The position numbers and the translations under genes were made by a program. Shown here piece by piece: positions 1 to 9,765 of a stretch of 64,000 nt of DNA; position 1 is the stretch's first letter, and the number at the start of each line of letters is the position of its first letter. A model generated the notes under the pieces. The model saw only the letters and a list, made by a program, of their open reading frames with translations. It did no database searches and was not told the DNA's origin. This stretch comes from Acidobacteriaceae bacterium. Lineage in GTDB: Bacteria; Acidobacteriota; Terriglobia; Bryobacterales; Bryobacteraceae. The stretch covers positions 62,001 to 126,000 of the forward strand of contig JAFAYI010000007.1 in assembly GCA_019240475.1 (NCBI GenBank), read 5' to 3'.

Positions 1-1584
1 GGCCTGGACCTCGCTCGCGACATCGTCGCTATTCTTGAGCGTCTGCGCCTGAACTGCGTTGACGGTCAACAGAGCGGTGAGGTACGGCTTTTTGTCGCCG
101 ATCAACAGGACTTGGTTTACAATCGGCTCTGTCTTGAAAAGCGTTTCGATCCGCGCTGGGTAAATCTTCTTTCCGTTCGAGGAGACGATCAACTCTTTCT
201 TCCGGCCTGTGATGTACCAATAGCCGTCCTCGTCCACCTCGGCGATATCGCCGGTGGAAAACCAGCCATCCTGGCTGAGAACCGATCGGGTCGCGGCCTC
301 GTCGCGATAGTAGCCCTGAAACATCGAATCCGAGCGCACCTGCAATTCGCCGTCGTCGGCCAGTCGGGCTTCGGTTCTTGGCATAAGAACGCCGATGCTT
401 CCCGGCTTGGGACGGCCCAGAGGATTGAAGGCAACTACCCCGGCTTCGGTCAGGCCGTAACCTTCGATGAGCGGCATGCCGATGGCGGCGAAGAATTCCG
501 CCAGATCCTTGCCCAGCGGCGCGGCGCCGGACGCCGCCACGCGAATACGGCCGCCCAGCCGCTCCCGCACCTTCGAGAACACCAGCTTGTCGGCAATCTT
601 CAGCGCCCGCTTCATCCAGACGGGCAGCGGTTTGCCTTCTTGCCGGTAGCGCGCAGCTTCCATGCCCAAGCCGAGCGCGCCGTGAAATAGTTTCCGCGAA
701 ATCCGCGGCCGCTTTCTTATTTCGTTCAGGATGGTTGCGTAGGTCTTCTCCCAGACCCGCGGCGGCGCGAAAAAGATGGTGGGACGGATGGTCTTCAACT
801 CATTGGGAAGCCGCGCCAGGCTTTCGGAAAACCAGACGGGCGTTCCCATCCGCATTGGCACCATTTCCAGCACGATCCGTTGCGCAATGTGCGCCGAGGG
901 CAGAAAGACGATCATGGAATCGTCGGCGCCGATAGGCAGGACCAAAGGCGCGGAGTCGATGTTTGCCAGGATGGCCGAATGGCTGGTCAGGCCCATCTTC
1001 GGTTCGCCTGTGGCGCCGGAGGTGAGATACAGGACGGCCGCGTCCTCAGGCGAGATTTCTTGTTGCAGTCGATGGAACGCGGAGTGGTCGCGCTCTAGCG
1101 CCTCGCGGCCCAACCGCCTTAGCGCATCGAGCGACATCGCGCCCGCCTGTTCGCCGGTCATCAGGATGACGTGCTCGGGCAAGCTCGCGCCTTGCTCCGC
1201 CACCTCGTTGGCGAGTGCTGTTAGCGTTTTCGGGTTCTCGATAAAGAGGAACCGCGGCTGGGCGCGTCTCACGTCGCGCGCAAGGTCGCGCATCGGGTAA
1301 GCGGTGTAGAGCGCGCCCGAAATGGCGCCCGCGCCCATGATCCCCAAATCGACCAGGTAGAATTCGGCGCGGGTCTCCGAAAGGATGCAGACCACCTCGC
1401 CTTTCGAGGCGCCCAATTCGCGCAGCCCGAGCGCAATCTCACAGGAAATCCGCGCCCATTCATTCCAAGAATATGTTTTGTAGGCGCGGTTCCCCTTCGT
1501 TCCAATGGGCTGATGTAGAGCGATGGCGTCCCCGTGTTGCTTTGCCGTCGCTTCTAACACGGAAAAGACGTTGCGGCCTGGCAC
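1..1584 (-). CDS. Long-chain acyl-CoA synthetase (AMP-forming), 3' end cut by window edge
   Basis: Adenylate-forming ligase that would activate a fatty acid to acyl-AMP and then acyl-CoA in the cytoplasm, feeding lipid synthesis or beta-oxidation. The reading frame is continuous from about 1584 to the left edge (about 528 residues; relatives run to about 600). The AMP-binding motif YLTSGATGEPK lies at residues about 186-196 and the hinge motif GRKKELIVSSNGKKI at about 460-474. I chose GTG at 1582-1584. It has no Shine-Dalgarno sequence but has TAAAAT seven bases upstream (1592-1597), suggesting a leaderless message. The frame stays open upstream, so the start is not certain. It diverges from the LOG-family gene. 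Substrate chain length cannot be read from the sequence. Confidence 0.9.
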   Translation of the reverse strand, partial: MPGRNVFSVLEATAKQHGDAIALHQPIGTKGNRAYKTYSWNEWARISCEIALGLRELGASKGEVVCILSETRAEFYLVDLGIMGAGAISGALYTAYPMRDLARDVRRAQPRFLFIENPKTLTALANEVAEQGASLPEHVILMTGEQAGAMSLDALRRLGREALERDHSAFHRLQQEISPEDAAVLYLTSGATGEPKMGLTSHSAILANIDSAPLVLPIGADDSMIVFLPSAHIAQRIVLEMVPMRMGTPVWFSESLARLPNELKTIRPTIFFAPPRVWEKTYATILNEIRKRPRISRKLFHGALGLGMEAARYRQEGKPLPVWMKRALKIADKLVFSKVRERLGGRIRVAASGAAPLGKDLAEFFAAIGMPLIEGYGLTEAGVVAFNPLGRPKPGSIGVLMPRTEARLADDGELQVRSDSMFQGYYRDEAATRSVLSQDGWFSTGDIAEVDEDGYWYITGRKKELIVSSNGKKIYPARIETLFKTEPIVNQVLLIGDKKPYLTALLTVNAVQAQTLKNSDDVASEVQA

Positions 1585-1591
1585 TGCCCGA

Positions 1592-1597
1592 ATTTTA
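1592..1597 (-). promoter_or_regulatory. Putative -10 box for the acyl-CoA ligase
   Basis: TAAAAT on the minus strand, 7 nt before the chosen GTG and with no ribosome binding site between. It is one of several such arrangements in the window. No convincing -35 is visible. Confidence 0.35.
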
Positions 1598-1643
1598 ACA
1601 GCCGCGGGACTAACTTGCTCTTCCCCGATGCGACAATCGAGGT

Positions 1644-2489
1644 TTGCCTTATACGGAAGATCCAAGCTCCGCGCCAAGTGTCCCGGACGAGGGCGCCAGG
1701 CGTCCTCTCGCCTATCGCGAGGAAGCTTTTCTACAAAGCCCGGAGTCGCGCCCGCTGCGCATTCTTTCCGAATATCTGTGGCCGCTCGCCCATTTTCAAG
1801 ATCAGAAGATACAGGACACCATCGTATTTTTCGGTTCCGCTCGCATTCAAGAGAATGGACCCTTAGGCCGCTACTACACTGAGGCTCGCGAGCTGGCGCG
1901 GATGGTAACCGAGTGGGGCGCTTCCCTGACGAATTCCAACGGCTGCTCCGAACCGCGTCACCGGTTCGTGGTTTGTTCCGGAGGCGGACCGGGAATCATG
2001 GAAGCGGCCAATCGCGGCGCCGCCGACGCGGGCGGAAAAAACATCGGACTGAATATCGGACTGCCTTTCGAGCAGCGGCCGAACGCCTTCATCACGCCCG
2101 AGCTCTCCTTCGAATTTCATTACTTCTTCATGCGCAAATTCTGGTTTGCGTATCTGGCCAAAGCGCTGGTCGTCTTCCCGGGAGGCTTCGGTACCCTGGA
2201 CGAGTTAACCGAGATTTTGACTCTGGCCCAAACGCAGAAACTGGAGAGTAAGATTCTGATCGTGCTGTACGGCTCGGATTATTGGAAAGAGATCATCAAC
2301 TTCGATGCGCTGGTTAAGCACGATGTCATCTCGGCGTCCGACTTGGACCTGTTCCGGTTCGCCGATACCACCGAGTCGGCCATGAACATTTTGAAGGAAG
2401 GCTTGACGCACTATTACCTGGAGCCGGAGAGCACGTTAGCTCACCCAGTGGAAGAGGCGCCGGAGATTGCCCGCTCAAGAACCTCATAG
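1644..2489 (+). CDS. LOG-family (TIGR00730-like) nucleotide phosphoribohydrolase
   Basis: 281-residue Rossmann-fold protein of the lysine decarboxylase-like LOG family, which cleaves nucleoside 5'-monophosphates (cytokinin-activating or purine-salvage activity). Both family motifs are present: [15 protein letters not shown] at residues 112-126 and [12 protein letters not shown] at 179-190. It is of the longer LOG subtype, with about 50 residues before the conserved domain. The start is TTG at 1644, with no internal ATG before the conserved core. GACAAT at 1632-1637 may be a -10 box for a leaderless transcript. It is followed after about 50 bases by the FAH-family gene on the same strand. The old label lysine decarboxylase would be misleading. 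Confidence 0.85.
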   Translation: MPYTEDPSSAPSVPDEGARRPLAYREEAFLQSPESRPLRILSEYLWPLAHFQDQKIQDTIVFFGSARIQENGPLGRYYTEARELARMVTEWGASLTNSNGCSEPRHRFVVCSGGGPGIMEAANRGAADAGGKNIGLNIGLPFEQRPNAFITPELSFEFHYFFMRKFWFAYLAKALVVFPGGFGTLDELTEILTLAQTQKLESKILIVLYGSDYWKEIINFDALVKHDVISASDLDLFRFADTTESAMNILKEGLTHYYLEPESTLAHPVEEAPEIARSRTS

Positions 2490-2542
2490 GACATTTGAGA
2501 CCGCGCACAACGGCCACCAAACGGCCTGTGCGCTCGGAGCAC

Positions 2543-3370
2543 ATGAAACTCTATCGGACGCGAGACGGTTACTTCGTCGAAAACGATAATGTCTGGTTTG
2601 AAGCGCGCGACCCGAATTGGGACGAGCTGACGGCGCGAGAAGACCTGTTCGCGCACCTTCAGGCGCAGATTGCATGGTGGCATGCGTGCGGCCCGGTGGA
2701 CTCCTCGGCTTTTCTCGCGCCCATCGGTCGGCAGGAGGTGTGGGCGGCGGGCGTGACCTATTATCGGAGCCGCACCGCGCGCATGGAAGAATCACACTCG
2801 GCCGGCGGCGGCGACTTCTACGACCGCGTCTATCATGCCGAACGGCCCGAGTTGTTCTTCAAGGCAACGCCCCATCGCGTAGCCGGACCGGGGGCGGCCG
2901 TTCGTATCCGCGCCGATTCGCGCTGGAACGTGCCCGAGCCGGAGTTGACTCTGCTGCTCGCGCCCTCCGGGAAACTGATCGGCTACACCGTCGGCAACGA
3001 TATGAGTTCTCGCGATATCGAAGGCGAGAACCCGCTCTATTTGCCGCAAGCCAAAGTGTACGATCGCTCCTGCGCGCTGGGACCCTGCATCCTGGTTACT
3101 TCCGAGCCGCTGCCGCCGGAAACAGAAATTCGACTGGAGGTCGCGCGCCATGGCGAGGCGGTATTTGCGGGCCAGACCGCGCTCGGGCAAATGAAGCGCT
3201 CGCCGGCGAGCTTAGCCGAATACTTGTTCCGGGAGAACAGTTTTCCAAATGGCTGCTTTCTGATGACGGGTACCGGCATCGTTCCGCCCGACGATTTCAC
3301 ATTGCAGCCCAGAGACGTGATTCGTATCGAGATCGATGGAGTAGGGATTTTGAGCAACGTAGTCGAATAG
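2543..3370 (+). CDS. Fumarylacetoacetate hydrolase-family enzyme (2-keto-3-deoxy sugar acid dehydratase-like)
   Basis: 275-residue FAH-superfamily protein. The region containing [19 protein letters not shown] and the preceding PEPELTLLL (metal-binding E-x-E) resembles 2-keto-3-deoxy-D-arabinonate dehydratases more than true fumarylacetoacetases, so dehydration of a 2-keto-3-deoxy sugar acid is the likely reaction (inference). The frame opens at TTG 2495, but I chose ATG 2543 because GGAG lies at 2536-2539 with good spacing. It is followed after 28 bases by a second, more distantly related FAH-family gene and then lpxD, all on the + strand. The exact substrate is unknown. Confidence 0.8.
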   Translation: MKLYRTRDGYFVENDNVWFEARDPNWDELTAREDLFAHLQAQIAWWHACGPVDSSAFLAPIGRQEVWAAGVTYYRSRTARMEESHSAGGGDFYDRVYHAERPELFFKATPHRVAGPGAAVRIRADSRWNVPEPELTLLLAPSGKLIGYTVGNDMSSRDIEGENPLYLPQAKVYDRSCALGPCILVTSEPLPPETEIRLEVARHGEAVFAGQTALGQMKRSPASLAEYLFRENSFPNGCFLMTGTGIVPPDDFTLQPRDVIRIEIDGVGILSNVVE

Positions 3371-3398
3371 ATCGACGTCGAGTAGGAAAATAACAGCG

Positions 3399-4253
3399 AT
3401 GCGTCTGGTAACTTTTCAAGCCGGGAAGGAGGCCCATCCGGGCGTCCTTACCAAGAGCGACATGGTGGTCGATCTTGCGCGGATCGGTTTCGCTTCTCTA
3501 CTGGAGGTGATCGAGGCCGGTCCCGCGGCACGCGAGAACGTGGAACAGTTCTTATCCGGGCCGCGGGTTGAAGCCCGCAAGCTAGCGGATGTTTCGTTAG
3601 CCGCGCCGATTCCCCGGCCACGCAAGCTGATCTGCGTGGGGCTCAACTATCGGGACCATGCGGAAGAGACCGGCGCGCAGATTCCGAAGACGCCCACCAT
3701 CTTCAATAAATTCCACACGGCCGTGATCGGGCCTGGAGCGAAGGTGGTGCTGCCGAAGGTTTCGAAAGCTCCCGACTACGAGGCGGAGTTTGCGTTCGTG
3801 ATCGGCGCCGGCGGCAGGAATATCGCGGCGGCGGATTGGCGGAAGCACGTCTTCGGATACACGCTGGTCAACGATGTAACCGCGCGAGATTATCAGCGGG
3901 CCACTTCGCAGTGGCTGATGGGCAAGACCTTCGACACGTTCGCGCCCATGGGTCCGTGGATAATTACGGCGGATGAGATCGCCGATCCCCACGAGCTGGA
4001 TATTCAAATGGAGATCAACGGCGAGATATTGCAGGATTCGAACACGCGCGAATTGATCTTCAAGATTCCCGAGTTGATCGAGTTCCTGTCGAGCGTGTTC
4101 ACTCTGGAGCCGGGCGACATAGTCTCGACCGGAACGCCTTCGGGAGTAGGATTCGCGCGCAAGCCGCCGCGCTATCTCCATCCCGGCGACCAGATGATCG
4201 TGCGTATGCCCGCCATCGGCGAGCTTCGAAACCAAGTTGTTGCCGAGAGTTGA
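3399..4253 (+). CDS. Fumarylacetoacetate hydrolase-family protein
   Basis: 284 residues, complete FAH catalytic domain. KLICVGLNYRDHAEETG sits near residue 75, the metal-binding DYEAEFAFVIG near 126 and STGTPSGVGFARKPP near 245. Relatives hydrolyse or decarboxylate 2,4-diketo-3-deoxy acids (fucose/rhamnose pathways) or act as ureidoglycolate lyase-like enzymes. Lying directly after another FAH-family gene suggests consecutive steps in one sugar-acid route (inference). Its TGA overlaps the ATG of lpxD (TGATG), so the two are translationally coupled although functionally unrelated. Confidence 0.85.
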   Translation: MRLVTFQAGKEAHPGVLTKSDMVVDLARIGFASLLEVIEAGPAARENVEQFLSGPRVEARKLADVSLAAPIPRPRKLICVGLNYRDHAEETGAQIPKTPTIFNKFHTAVIGPGAKVVLPKVSKAPDYEAEFAFVIGAGGRNIAAADWRKHVFGYTLVNDVTARDYQRATSQWLMGKTFDTFAPMGPWIITADEIADPHELDIQMEINGEILQDSNTRELIFKIPELIEFLSSVFTLEPGDIVSTGTPSGVGFARKPPRYLHPGDQMIVRMPAIGELRNQVVAES

Positions 4254-5287
4254 TGTCTTATTCACTTGGCCAACTCGCGGACGCGCTGGGTTGCACGGTT
4301 ACGGGCGACCCCGGGATTGAGATCGTCGGAGTTTCCACTATCGAGCAGGCTGGGCCGGGCGAGATTACATTCTTTGCGAATAAGATTTATGCTCAAAAGC
4401 TGAAATCGACGCGCGCTTCGGCCGTGATTGCCGCCGAGCCGTTAGCCGGCATCGCGGCGGCGACGCTGGTTTCCTCCAATCCCTATCACGATTTCGCCCG
4501 CGCGCTGGCGCTCTTTTATCAACCGCCGAAGCCCGCGCCGGGAATTCACGCGACAGCCTCCATAGCAGCGACGGCTAGGATCGGCCCCAACGCTTCTATC
4601 GGCGCCTATGCGGTGGTCGGCGAAGACGTGCAACTCGGGGCCAACGCAGTTTTGCATCCCCACGCGGTGATCTACCAAGGCTGCGTCATTGGCGACGATT
4701 TCACGGCCCATTCGCACGTCTCCGTGCGCGAGTACACGCGAATCGGAAACCGCGTTACGCTCCAAAATGGCGTGGTGATCGGAGGCGACGGCTTCGGCTT
4801 CGCGAAAGGCAACGACGGGCGGCAGCACAAGATCGTGCAATCGGGCGTTACCGTTATCGAAGACGATGTGGAGATTCAAACGCTCACCTCCGTCGATCGC
4901 GCAACGCTCGGCGAAACGCGGATAAAGCGCGGCGCGAAGATCGACAGCCTGGTGCAGATCGGGCACGCTTGCGTAGTGGGCGAAGACAACATTATCTGCG
5001 GCCAGACGGGTCTTGCGGGAAGCACGGTTCTCGAAGAGAATGTCATCATGGCGGGCCAGACAGGCTCGGCCGGCCACGTCACGGTGCATAAGAACGCGAT
5101 CGTTTGGGCGCAGTCCGGAATCGGCCACGATGTGCCGGCGGGAGCGATCGTCAGCGGTTCGCCGGCTTTCGATTCGCGTGAATGGCTGCGGGCTTCGGCG
5201 GCCTATTCACGGCTTCCGGAGATGCTGCGGACTATTCGGGCGCTCGAGCGCCGCGTGGCCGAACTCGAACAACGGCAGAAAAGCTAG
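4253..5287 (+). CDS. lpxD: UDP-3-O-(3-hydroxyacyl)glucosamine N-acyltransferase LpxD
   Basis: 344-residue lipid A enzyme transferring a 3-hydroxyacyl group from ACP to the glucosamine amine. It has the typical N-terminal uridine-binding domain (SLGQLADALGCTVTGDP), then a left-handed beta helix of hexapeptide repeats (residues about 100-300, with IGANASIGAYAVVGE-like repeats), the motif GGDGFGFAKGNDG and a C-terminal helix (LERRVAELEQRQ). Length is normal. I use ATG 4253, coupled to the upstream FAH gene by TGATG; a TTG directly before is possible. Other lipid A genes are absent, so lpxD is detached from the classic lpxD-fabZ-lpxA cluster. It indicates a Gram-negative envelope. Confidence 0.95.
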   Translation: MSYSLGQLADALGCTVTGDPGIEIVGVSTIEQAGPGEITFFANKIYAQKLKSTRASAVIAAEPLAGIAAATLVSSNPYHDFARALALFYQPPKPAPGIHATASIAATARIGPNASIGAYAVVGEDVQLGANAVLHPHAVIYQGCVIGDDFTAHSHVSVREYTRIGNRVTLQNGVVIGGDGFGFAKGNDGRQHKIVQSGVTVIEDDVEIQTLTSVDRATLGETRIKRGAKIDSLVQIGHACVVGEDNIICGQTGLAGSTVLEENVIMAGQTGSAGHVTVHKNAIVWAQSGIGHDVPAGAIVSGSPAFDSREWLRASAAYSRLPEMLRTIRALERRVAELEQRQKS

Positions 5288-5292
5288 AGCCG

Positions 5293-6264
5293 TCAAACCC
5301 GGCGCAGCTTTACCCCTTCTACCCGGTGGTGTTCGCCTTTCTCGAGAATCAGGTGCGCCCGCTCGCGCGTGGGTCCGATGTTCTCGCGCAGGTTTAGAAG
5401 ATTGATTCCCCGCCAAATTCGTTCGGCAGTCGCCGCCGCTTCCTGTTCGTTTAGCGACGCATATTTGTGGAAGTAGGAAGACGGATCGCGGAAGACAGTT
5501 TCCCGCAGGCGCATAAAGCGCTGGACATACCAACGCTCGATGGTATTTTCCTCAGCATCGATGTAGATGGAAAAGTCGAAGAAATCCGAGACGAAGACTC
5601 GCGATGCGCCGCGCTGCCCGTCGGGCGATTGCAGCACGTTCAAGCCTTCGATAATCACGATGTCGGGTTGCTCGATTGTCTGCGACGCGCCCGCGACGAT
5701 GTCGTAGCGCAGGTGTGAATAGACAGGCGCGGATGTGGTCGGAATGCCCGCTTTCAGGTCTGCCAGAAAATGCAGCAGTAAACGCTGGTCGTAGCTTTCC
5801 GGAAAGCCCTTGCGATTCATGATGCCGCGGTGCTCCAGAACGCGATTCGGATAAAGGAAGCCGTCGGTGGTGACCAGGTCCACGCGGGCATGATCGGGCC
5901 AGCGCGCGAGGCATGCGCGCAGCACGCGCGAAAAGGTGCTCTTGCCGACCGCTACGCTGCCCGCGATCCCGATTATGTAGGGCACTTTGGCAGGCATGGG
6001 CGCGCCCATGAATTCGCGCCGCGCCTCATAAAGATGTTGGACGGCGGCCACATGCAAATTCAATAAGCGCGAAAGCGGGACGTAGATATCTTCCACTTCG
6101 CGCAAGGAGACCTCGTCGCTGACGCCGCGCAGGGTCATCAGCTCGCGCTCGGTGAGCAGGAGTGGCGTATTCGCGCGAAGCGCCCGCCATTCGTCGCGCG
6201 TGAATCGGGTGTATCGGCTGATGGGCGCGGCCTGAGCGCCCGTTTCTAAATTGGTAACCTTCAG
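5293..6264 (-). CDS. coaA: Pantothenate kinase, type I (CoaA), start codon non-canonical or unresolved
   Basis: ATP-dependent phosphorylation of pantothenate, first step of CoA synthesis. The Walker [10 protein letters not shown], the substrate loop YSHLRYD and the IIEGLNVLQ motif are intact. The first ATG in frame is at 6138, but homology clearly continues upstream: [19 protein letters not shown] matches the N-terminus of known CoaA proteins. Between 6138 and about 6320 the frame is open with no ATG, GTG or TTG. I placed the start at CTG 6262-6264 as the best guess; other non-standard codons are possible, and so is a sequence error. An ATG-6138 product would lack about 40 conserved residues. 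The gene is convergent with lpxD and divergent from the secreted protein starting at 6279. Confidence 0.85.
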   Translation of the reverse strand: MKVTNLETGAQAAPISRYTRFTRDEWRALRANTPLLLTERELMTLRGVSDEVSLREVEDIYVPLSRLLNLHVAAVQHLYEARREFMGAPMPAKVPYIIGIAGSVAVGKSTFSRVLRACLARWPDHARVDLVTTDGFLYPNRVLEHRGIMNRKGFPESYDQRLLLHFLADLKAGIPTTSAPVYSHLRYDIVAGASQTIEQPDIVIIEGLNVLQSPDGQRGASRVFVSDFFDFSIYIDAEENTIERWYVQRFMRLRETVFRDPSSYFHKYASLNEQEAAATAERIWRGINLLNLRENIGPTRERAHLILEKGEHHRVEGVKLRRV

Positions 6265-6278
6265 TTGTAACCTCGGCT

Positions 6279-7133
6279 TTGCATCCAGTCTTCCTGATTC
6301 CTCTACTATTGTTCCCCAACTCCGGGCCCGAGCCCGCGGAGAGTCAGCTTGCGGTGGTGGATGCCGGCGTACAAGCGTCCGAAGACGCGCCCTTCGCGGC
6401 GGCGGATTACCGTTTCCTGCCCGGCGATTACGTGTATTTCACGTTTCAAGTTGCCGGCTTTAAGATCAAATCCGAACAGCGCGACGAAGTGCATCGCATC
6501 GCGCTGAGCTACGAGATTACGCCGGAAGATTCCAAAGGAGTCGCGCTCGCGCCGCCGGAGACGGACCGCATTCTGACGGATCTCAGCCCTGAAGATAAGA
6601 ACTGGCTTCCGAAACGGCGAGTCTCGTTCATGCTTCCCTCCTTTATTACATCCGGCGACTATCGAATTCACGTGGCGGTGGACGACATCTTCGGGAAGGC
6701 GGCGGCCGCGGCCGATTTTCCCTTTCGTGTAGGGGGAGAGAAGATGGAACCGTCCCCAACCCTGACGGTCGAGAATTTCGGGTTCCTCCGCAGCGAGAAC
6801 GATCGCGAAGCGTTGAAAGTCGCCGCGTTCCGTCCCGGCGACACGGTGTATGCGCGTTTCGAGATGGTGGGCTATCGATTAGGGCCGAAGAACTCGTACC
6901 GGCTCTCCTACGGTTTGACGGTCCTCCGGCCCGACGGCAAGCCCTTTTTTCAGCAGCCGAAGGCGGCGGAGCTGCAATCCGACAGCTACTACCCGGCGCA
7001 ATTTCTGCCGGGGGAGATTAACCTGACGACCACACCCGATACTTCTCGGGGCGAGTACGTACTGGTTCTGACGGTTCACGATGTCACGGGGAACCAGAGC
7101 TACGAAACAAGGCAGGCGTTCAGCGTAGAGTAG
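6279..7133 (+). CDS. Hypothetical exported protein with two tandem beta-sandwich-like repeats
   Basis: 284 residues, no family recognised. The start TTG 6279 is followed by a short hydrophobic stretch (VFLIPLLLF) that may be a signal peptide. The rest appears to be an internal duplication: [18 protein letters not shown] near residue 47 matches [18 protein letters not shown] near 188, and [18 protein letters not shown] near 127 matches [18 protein letters not shown] near 262. Each unit is about 100 residues and beta-rich, like an Ig or Y-Y-Y type domain. TAACCT at 6268-6273, 5 nt before the TTG, could be a leaderless -10. The 3' end overlaps the convergent glycosyltransferase by 14 bp. Function unknown; periplasmic or surface location inferred. 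Confidence 0.6.
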   Translation: MHPVFLIPLLLFPNSGPEPAESQLAVVDAGVQASEDAPFAAADYRFLPGDYVYFTFQVAGFKIKSEQRDEVHRIALSYEITPEDSKGVALAPPETDRILTDLSPEDKNWLPKRRVSFMLPSFITSGDYRIHVAVDDIFGKAAAAADFPFRVGGEKMEPSPTLTVENFGFLRSENDREALKVAAFRPGDTVYARFEMVGYRLGPKNSYRLSYGLTVLRPDGKPFFQQPKAAELQSDSYYPAQFLPGEINLTTTPDTSRGEYVLVLTVHDVTGNQSYETRQAFSVE

Positions 7134-8586
7134 GTTGCGCGGGGTTCTCGGCGGTCTCCATGATGACGATCTGGCCGCCGCCCGCGCGCATGCGCGAGAT
7201 TTCTGTAAAGTTCAGGCCGCGAAAGAACGATTCGGCATCCTCCTGCTGGAAGGGCGTCACATAGGCATGGCTTGCGAGCACGGCGCGCCCATGAAAAAAG
7301 TTGCCGCACACGCGGGGCCCGAGATTCGGCTGGAAGGTCAAAAAGAGCGCGGGCGACAGGCCTTCGGAGACAAAGACCACGCAGGAATCGCCCTTCAACA
7401 GAGGCGGAATCAGCGCCGTCTCGGTACGCAAATCCTCCCGAACAGTGGCGGCATATTGCGCGTCTTCGAAGACGCAGAGCAGAAGAACGAGGGCTGCGGC
7501 GCCGATAGCCCAGAAGGGACGCATGCTTGTTCGAGGACGCCCCGGCGCGGCCCTGGTCAGGCGTTCGAGCGCGGCGAAGCCGGAGACCACGATGCCGGGC
7601 ATCGCCCATAAAACCTGGGTGGCATGGAACGGATAACGGTTCCAGAGATCGACCACAAGCACGACGGATATCGTACTCACCGCACCGCCAAAAAGACAGA
7701 AGATGGCGATATTCTTGGGCAGCGCCGCCGGCGCGCCGGGCCGATTGGGGGTGCTGCGAAAGAGACCCCAAACTCCCGCGAGCAGCCCGAGGAGCAGTAT
7801 GGTGGATAGAACGTAGCCCGTTATGCCGCCGCCCGCGAGGCCGCGAAGCGCCTGCAAATAGATGGACGATGGAGTGTCCGGAGGCAGAGGCGGCGACAGC
7901 CAGGTGGAATTCACTTGCCAGCGCGCCCACAAATAATAGGGAACGAACAGCAGGGCCGGCGCCGCCGTAGCTGGCAGCGCGAACCAAATGGCGCGCCGCT
8001 CATGGGAGCGATTCACAAACGCAAAAAGGAACAGCAGGTAGCCGATCGCCGGCAGATACGAATAGCGCGTCGTGTAAAGGCACAAGGTCAGCAGGGCGGC
8101 ATACCAAATGGACCATTTGAGCGTGGGCGCGCGAATGAGGCGCACGAACATCAGCGTAGCGACGAGCAGCAGGCACAGAGCCTGTTCGAACGGCCTGCCT
8201 TGAGTAGCCGCTTCGTATTGAACCGGCAGCAGCAGAAAAACCGCAAGCGCGAGATAAGGGCGGCGCAGCGGGATGCTCTTTGCCAGGCGCAAGAACAGAT
8301 AGCAGCATCCAAGCCCAAACAGGAGCGATGGCAACCGCGCGCCCAGCCGCGATACGCCGAGCGCGAACACAAACGGGAACTGGACCAGATAGCTCAACGG
8401 GGCCGAGCCCGGCGGCTTCGCCATCCATGCGAGGAAGCCCCAGACCGAATGCTGCCGGGAGGCGATAAGCTGCAGGATCTCTTCGATTCGTAGCGGCAGC
8501 AAGAGAACCGCGATCAGCAGCAGCGCGGCGTAACATCCAATCAGGATTCGGATCTCTGGCGTGAATCGACGCACCAAGTTCTGCAC
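7120..8586 (-). CDS. Polytopic membrane glycosyltransferase (GT39/ArnT-like)
   Basis: 488 residues with about ten hydrophobic segments, for example IRILIGCYAALLLIAVLLL at the N-terminus. It fits the GT-C fold of the PMT/ArnT superfamily, which transfers sugars from polyprenyl-phosphate donors to lipids or proteins on the outer side of the inner membrane. The first periplasmic loop carries an acidic pair (RIEEILQL) where GT39 enzymes have catalytic acidic residues. The soluble C-terminal part is typical. The start is GTG 8586. The aminotransferase gene upstream ends 7 bp before it on the same strand, so the two are probably co-transcribed. Donor and acceptor unknown. Confidence 0.75.
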   Translation of the reverse strand: MQNLVRRFTPEIRILIGCYAALLLIAVLLLPLRIEEILQLIASRQHSVWGFLAWMAKPPGSAPLSYLVQFPFVFALGVSRLGARLPSLLFGLGCCYLFLRLAKSIPLRRPYLALAVFLLLPVQYEAATQGRPFEQALCLLLVATLMFVRLIRAPTLKWSIWYAALLTLCLYTTRYSYLPAIGYLLFLFAFVNRSHERRAIWFALPATAAPALLFVPYYLWARWQVNSTWLSPPLPPDTPSSIYLQALRGLAGGGITGYVLSTILLLGLLAGVWGLFRSTPNRPGAPAALPKNIAIFCLFGGAVSTISVVLVVDLWNRYPFHATQVLWAMPGIVVSGFAALERLTRAAPGRPRTSMRPFWAIGAAALVLLLCVFEDAQYAATVREDLRTETALIPPLLKGDSCVVFVSEGLSPALFLTFQPNLGPRVCGNFFHGRAVLASHAYVTPFQQEDAESFFRGLNFTEISRMRAGGGQIVIMETAENPAQPTLR

Positions 8587-8592
8587 TCCAGT

Positions 8593-9765
8593 CTAACCGT
8601 CCGTCATCTCTTTCAGTCTTTCAATGCCTTCGGCGAAAAGCTCCGGCGGCGTCAGCAGGCTCGCTACCACGTAGGCTTCCGAATCCATGTCGAAGAAGTA
8701 CCCGGGCTGAACGATCACGCCCTGCTCTTCGAGCAATCGCGTGATCCAGATCTCCTCGCTAAGGGTGCGTGGGAGCTGGATGATTGCCGACCATCCGCCC
8801 TCCACACGCAGGCAATGCGCCGGTGTGTCCTGAACGATAGTGTTCAAAGCTTGCAGGTTTCTCGCAGCGCGGCGGGCGATCTGCTGTTGGATTCCCTCGC
8901 CGATGTGGAGCAGTTCGGATAGCGCGGCCTGCACGGGAGTCGAGACCGATAGATATGTATCGGAAAGCAGCTCCAGGCGCTCGCGCGCCTCGGCGCAGTC
9001 GCGCTCGGGCCCGCTGATGGCGATCCACGCAAGCTTCATCTGAGGCATGCCGGCGGCCTTCGAAAGCCCATTCAGCGAGAAGGTTAGCGCCGGGCGTTCT
9101 CCGATCAGCGTGGAAACGCGGTCGCGAACTGTCCCGAACGCATAATCCATGAAAACTTCGTCGCAAATCAAAGGCAGCCGGCGGTCCAAGGCGAAATGGG
9201 TGAGTTCTTCCGCTTCCCGACGCTTCAGGAACGACCCGGTGGGATTATTCGGATTCACCAGAATGAGAGCTCGGCTGCGCGCCGAGACGCCGCGCCGCAA
9301 GCTGTCCATATCGACGAACCAGCTTCCGTCGTAGCGCAAGCGGTAGGAGACGATCTCGACGGACTCGAAGGCGGCCAGATACTCAAAGAGCGGATAGGAA
9401 GGCAGAGGGGCGAGCACCTGATCCCCCGGGTCGCAAAGCAGCTTGAATAGCAAAGCGTAGGCTTCGCTTGTGCTCGCGGTCAGAACCAGATTGCCAGGGG
9501 AGACCGCTATGCCGCGGGTCCGGTAATACTCGGCGACTGCGCTTAGGGCTTCGCGGCCGCCGGCCGGATCGGGTCTATAGGAGAAGTCGCGGACCGAGCC
9601 GTAGGCAGCGGCGATCTTCTCGTGCGGGTAATCGGCCAGCGCTTGCGTCGGGTTTGAGGTAGTCAGGTCCAACAGCCGCGATCCGGCTTCGCGCTTTTGT
9701 TGGAGCAACCTGCTGAAAGCGTTGAGGAAACCGGGGCAGGGAAGCCGCTGAGAGTACCGGTACAA
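8593..9765 (-). CDS. PLP-dependent aminotransferase class I/II
   Basis: 390-residue fold-type I aminotransferase. The signature NPNNPTG lies near residue 165, the PLP-phenol contact DEVFMDYAF near 200 and the Schiff-base lysine in SLNGLSKAAGMPQMKL near 235, followed by the conserved arginine region. Family members transfer amino groups among aspartate, aromatic or branched-chain amino acids; the sequence does not settle which. TTG 9765 starts the frame just before the conserved N-terminus (YRYSQRLPCPGFLN). It probably forms an operon with the downstream glycosyltransferase. It diverges from the large receptor gene. Confidence 0.85.
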   Translation of the reverse strand: MYRYSQRLPCPGFLNAFSRLLQQKREAGSRLLDLTTSNPTQALADYPHEKIAAAYGSVRDFSYRPDPAGGREALSAVAEYYRTRGIAVSPGNLVLTASTSEAYALLFKLLCDPGDQVLAPLPSYPLFEYLAAFESVEIVSYRLRYDGSWFVDMDSLRRGVSARSRALILVNPNNPTGSFLKRREAEELTHFALDRRLPLICDEVFMDYAFGTVRDRVSTLIGERPALTFSLNGLSKAAGMPQMKLAWIAISGPERDCAEARERLELLSDTYLSVSTPVQAALSELLHIGEGIQQQIARRAARNLQALNTIVQDTPAHCLRVEGGWSAIIQLPRTLSEEIWITRLLEEQGVIVQPGYFFDMDSEAYVVASLLTPPELFAEGIERLKEMTDG

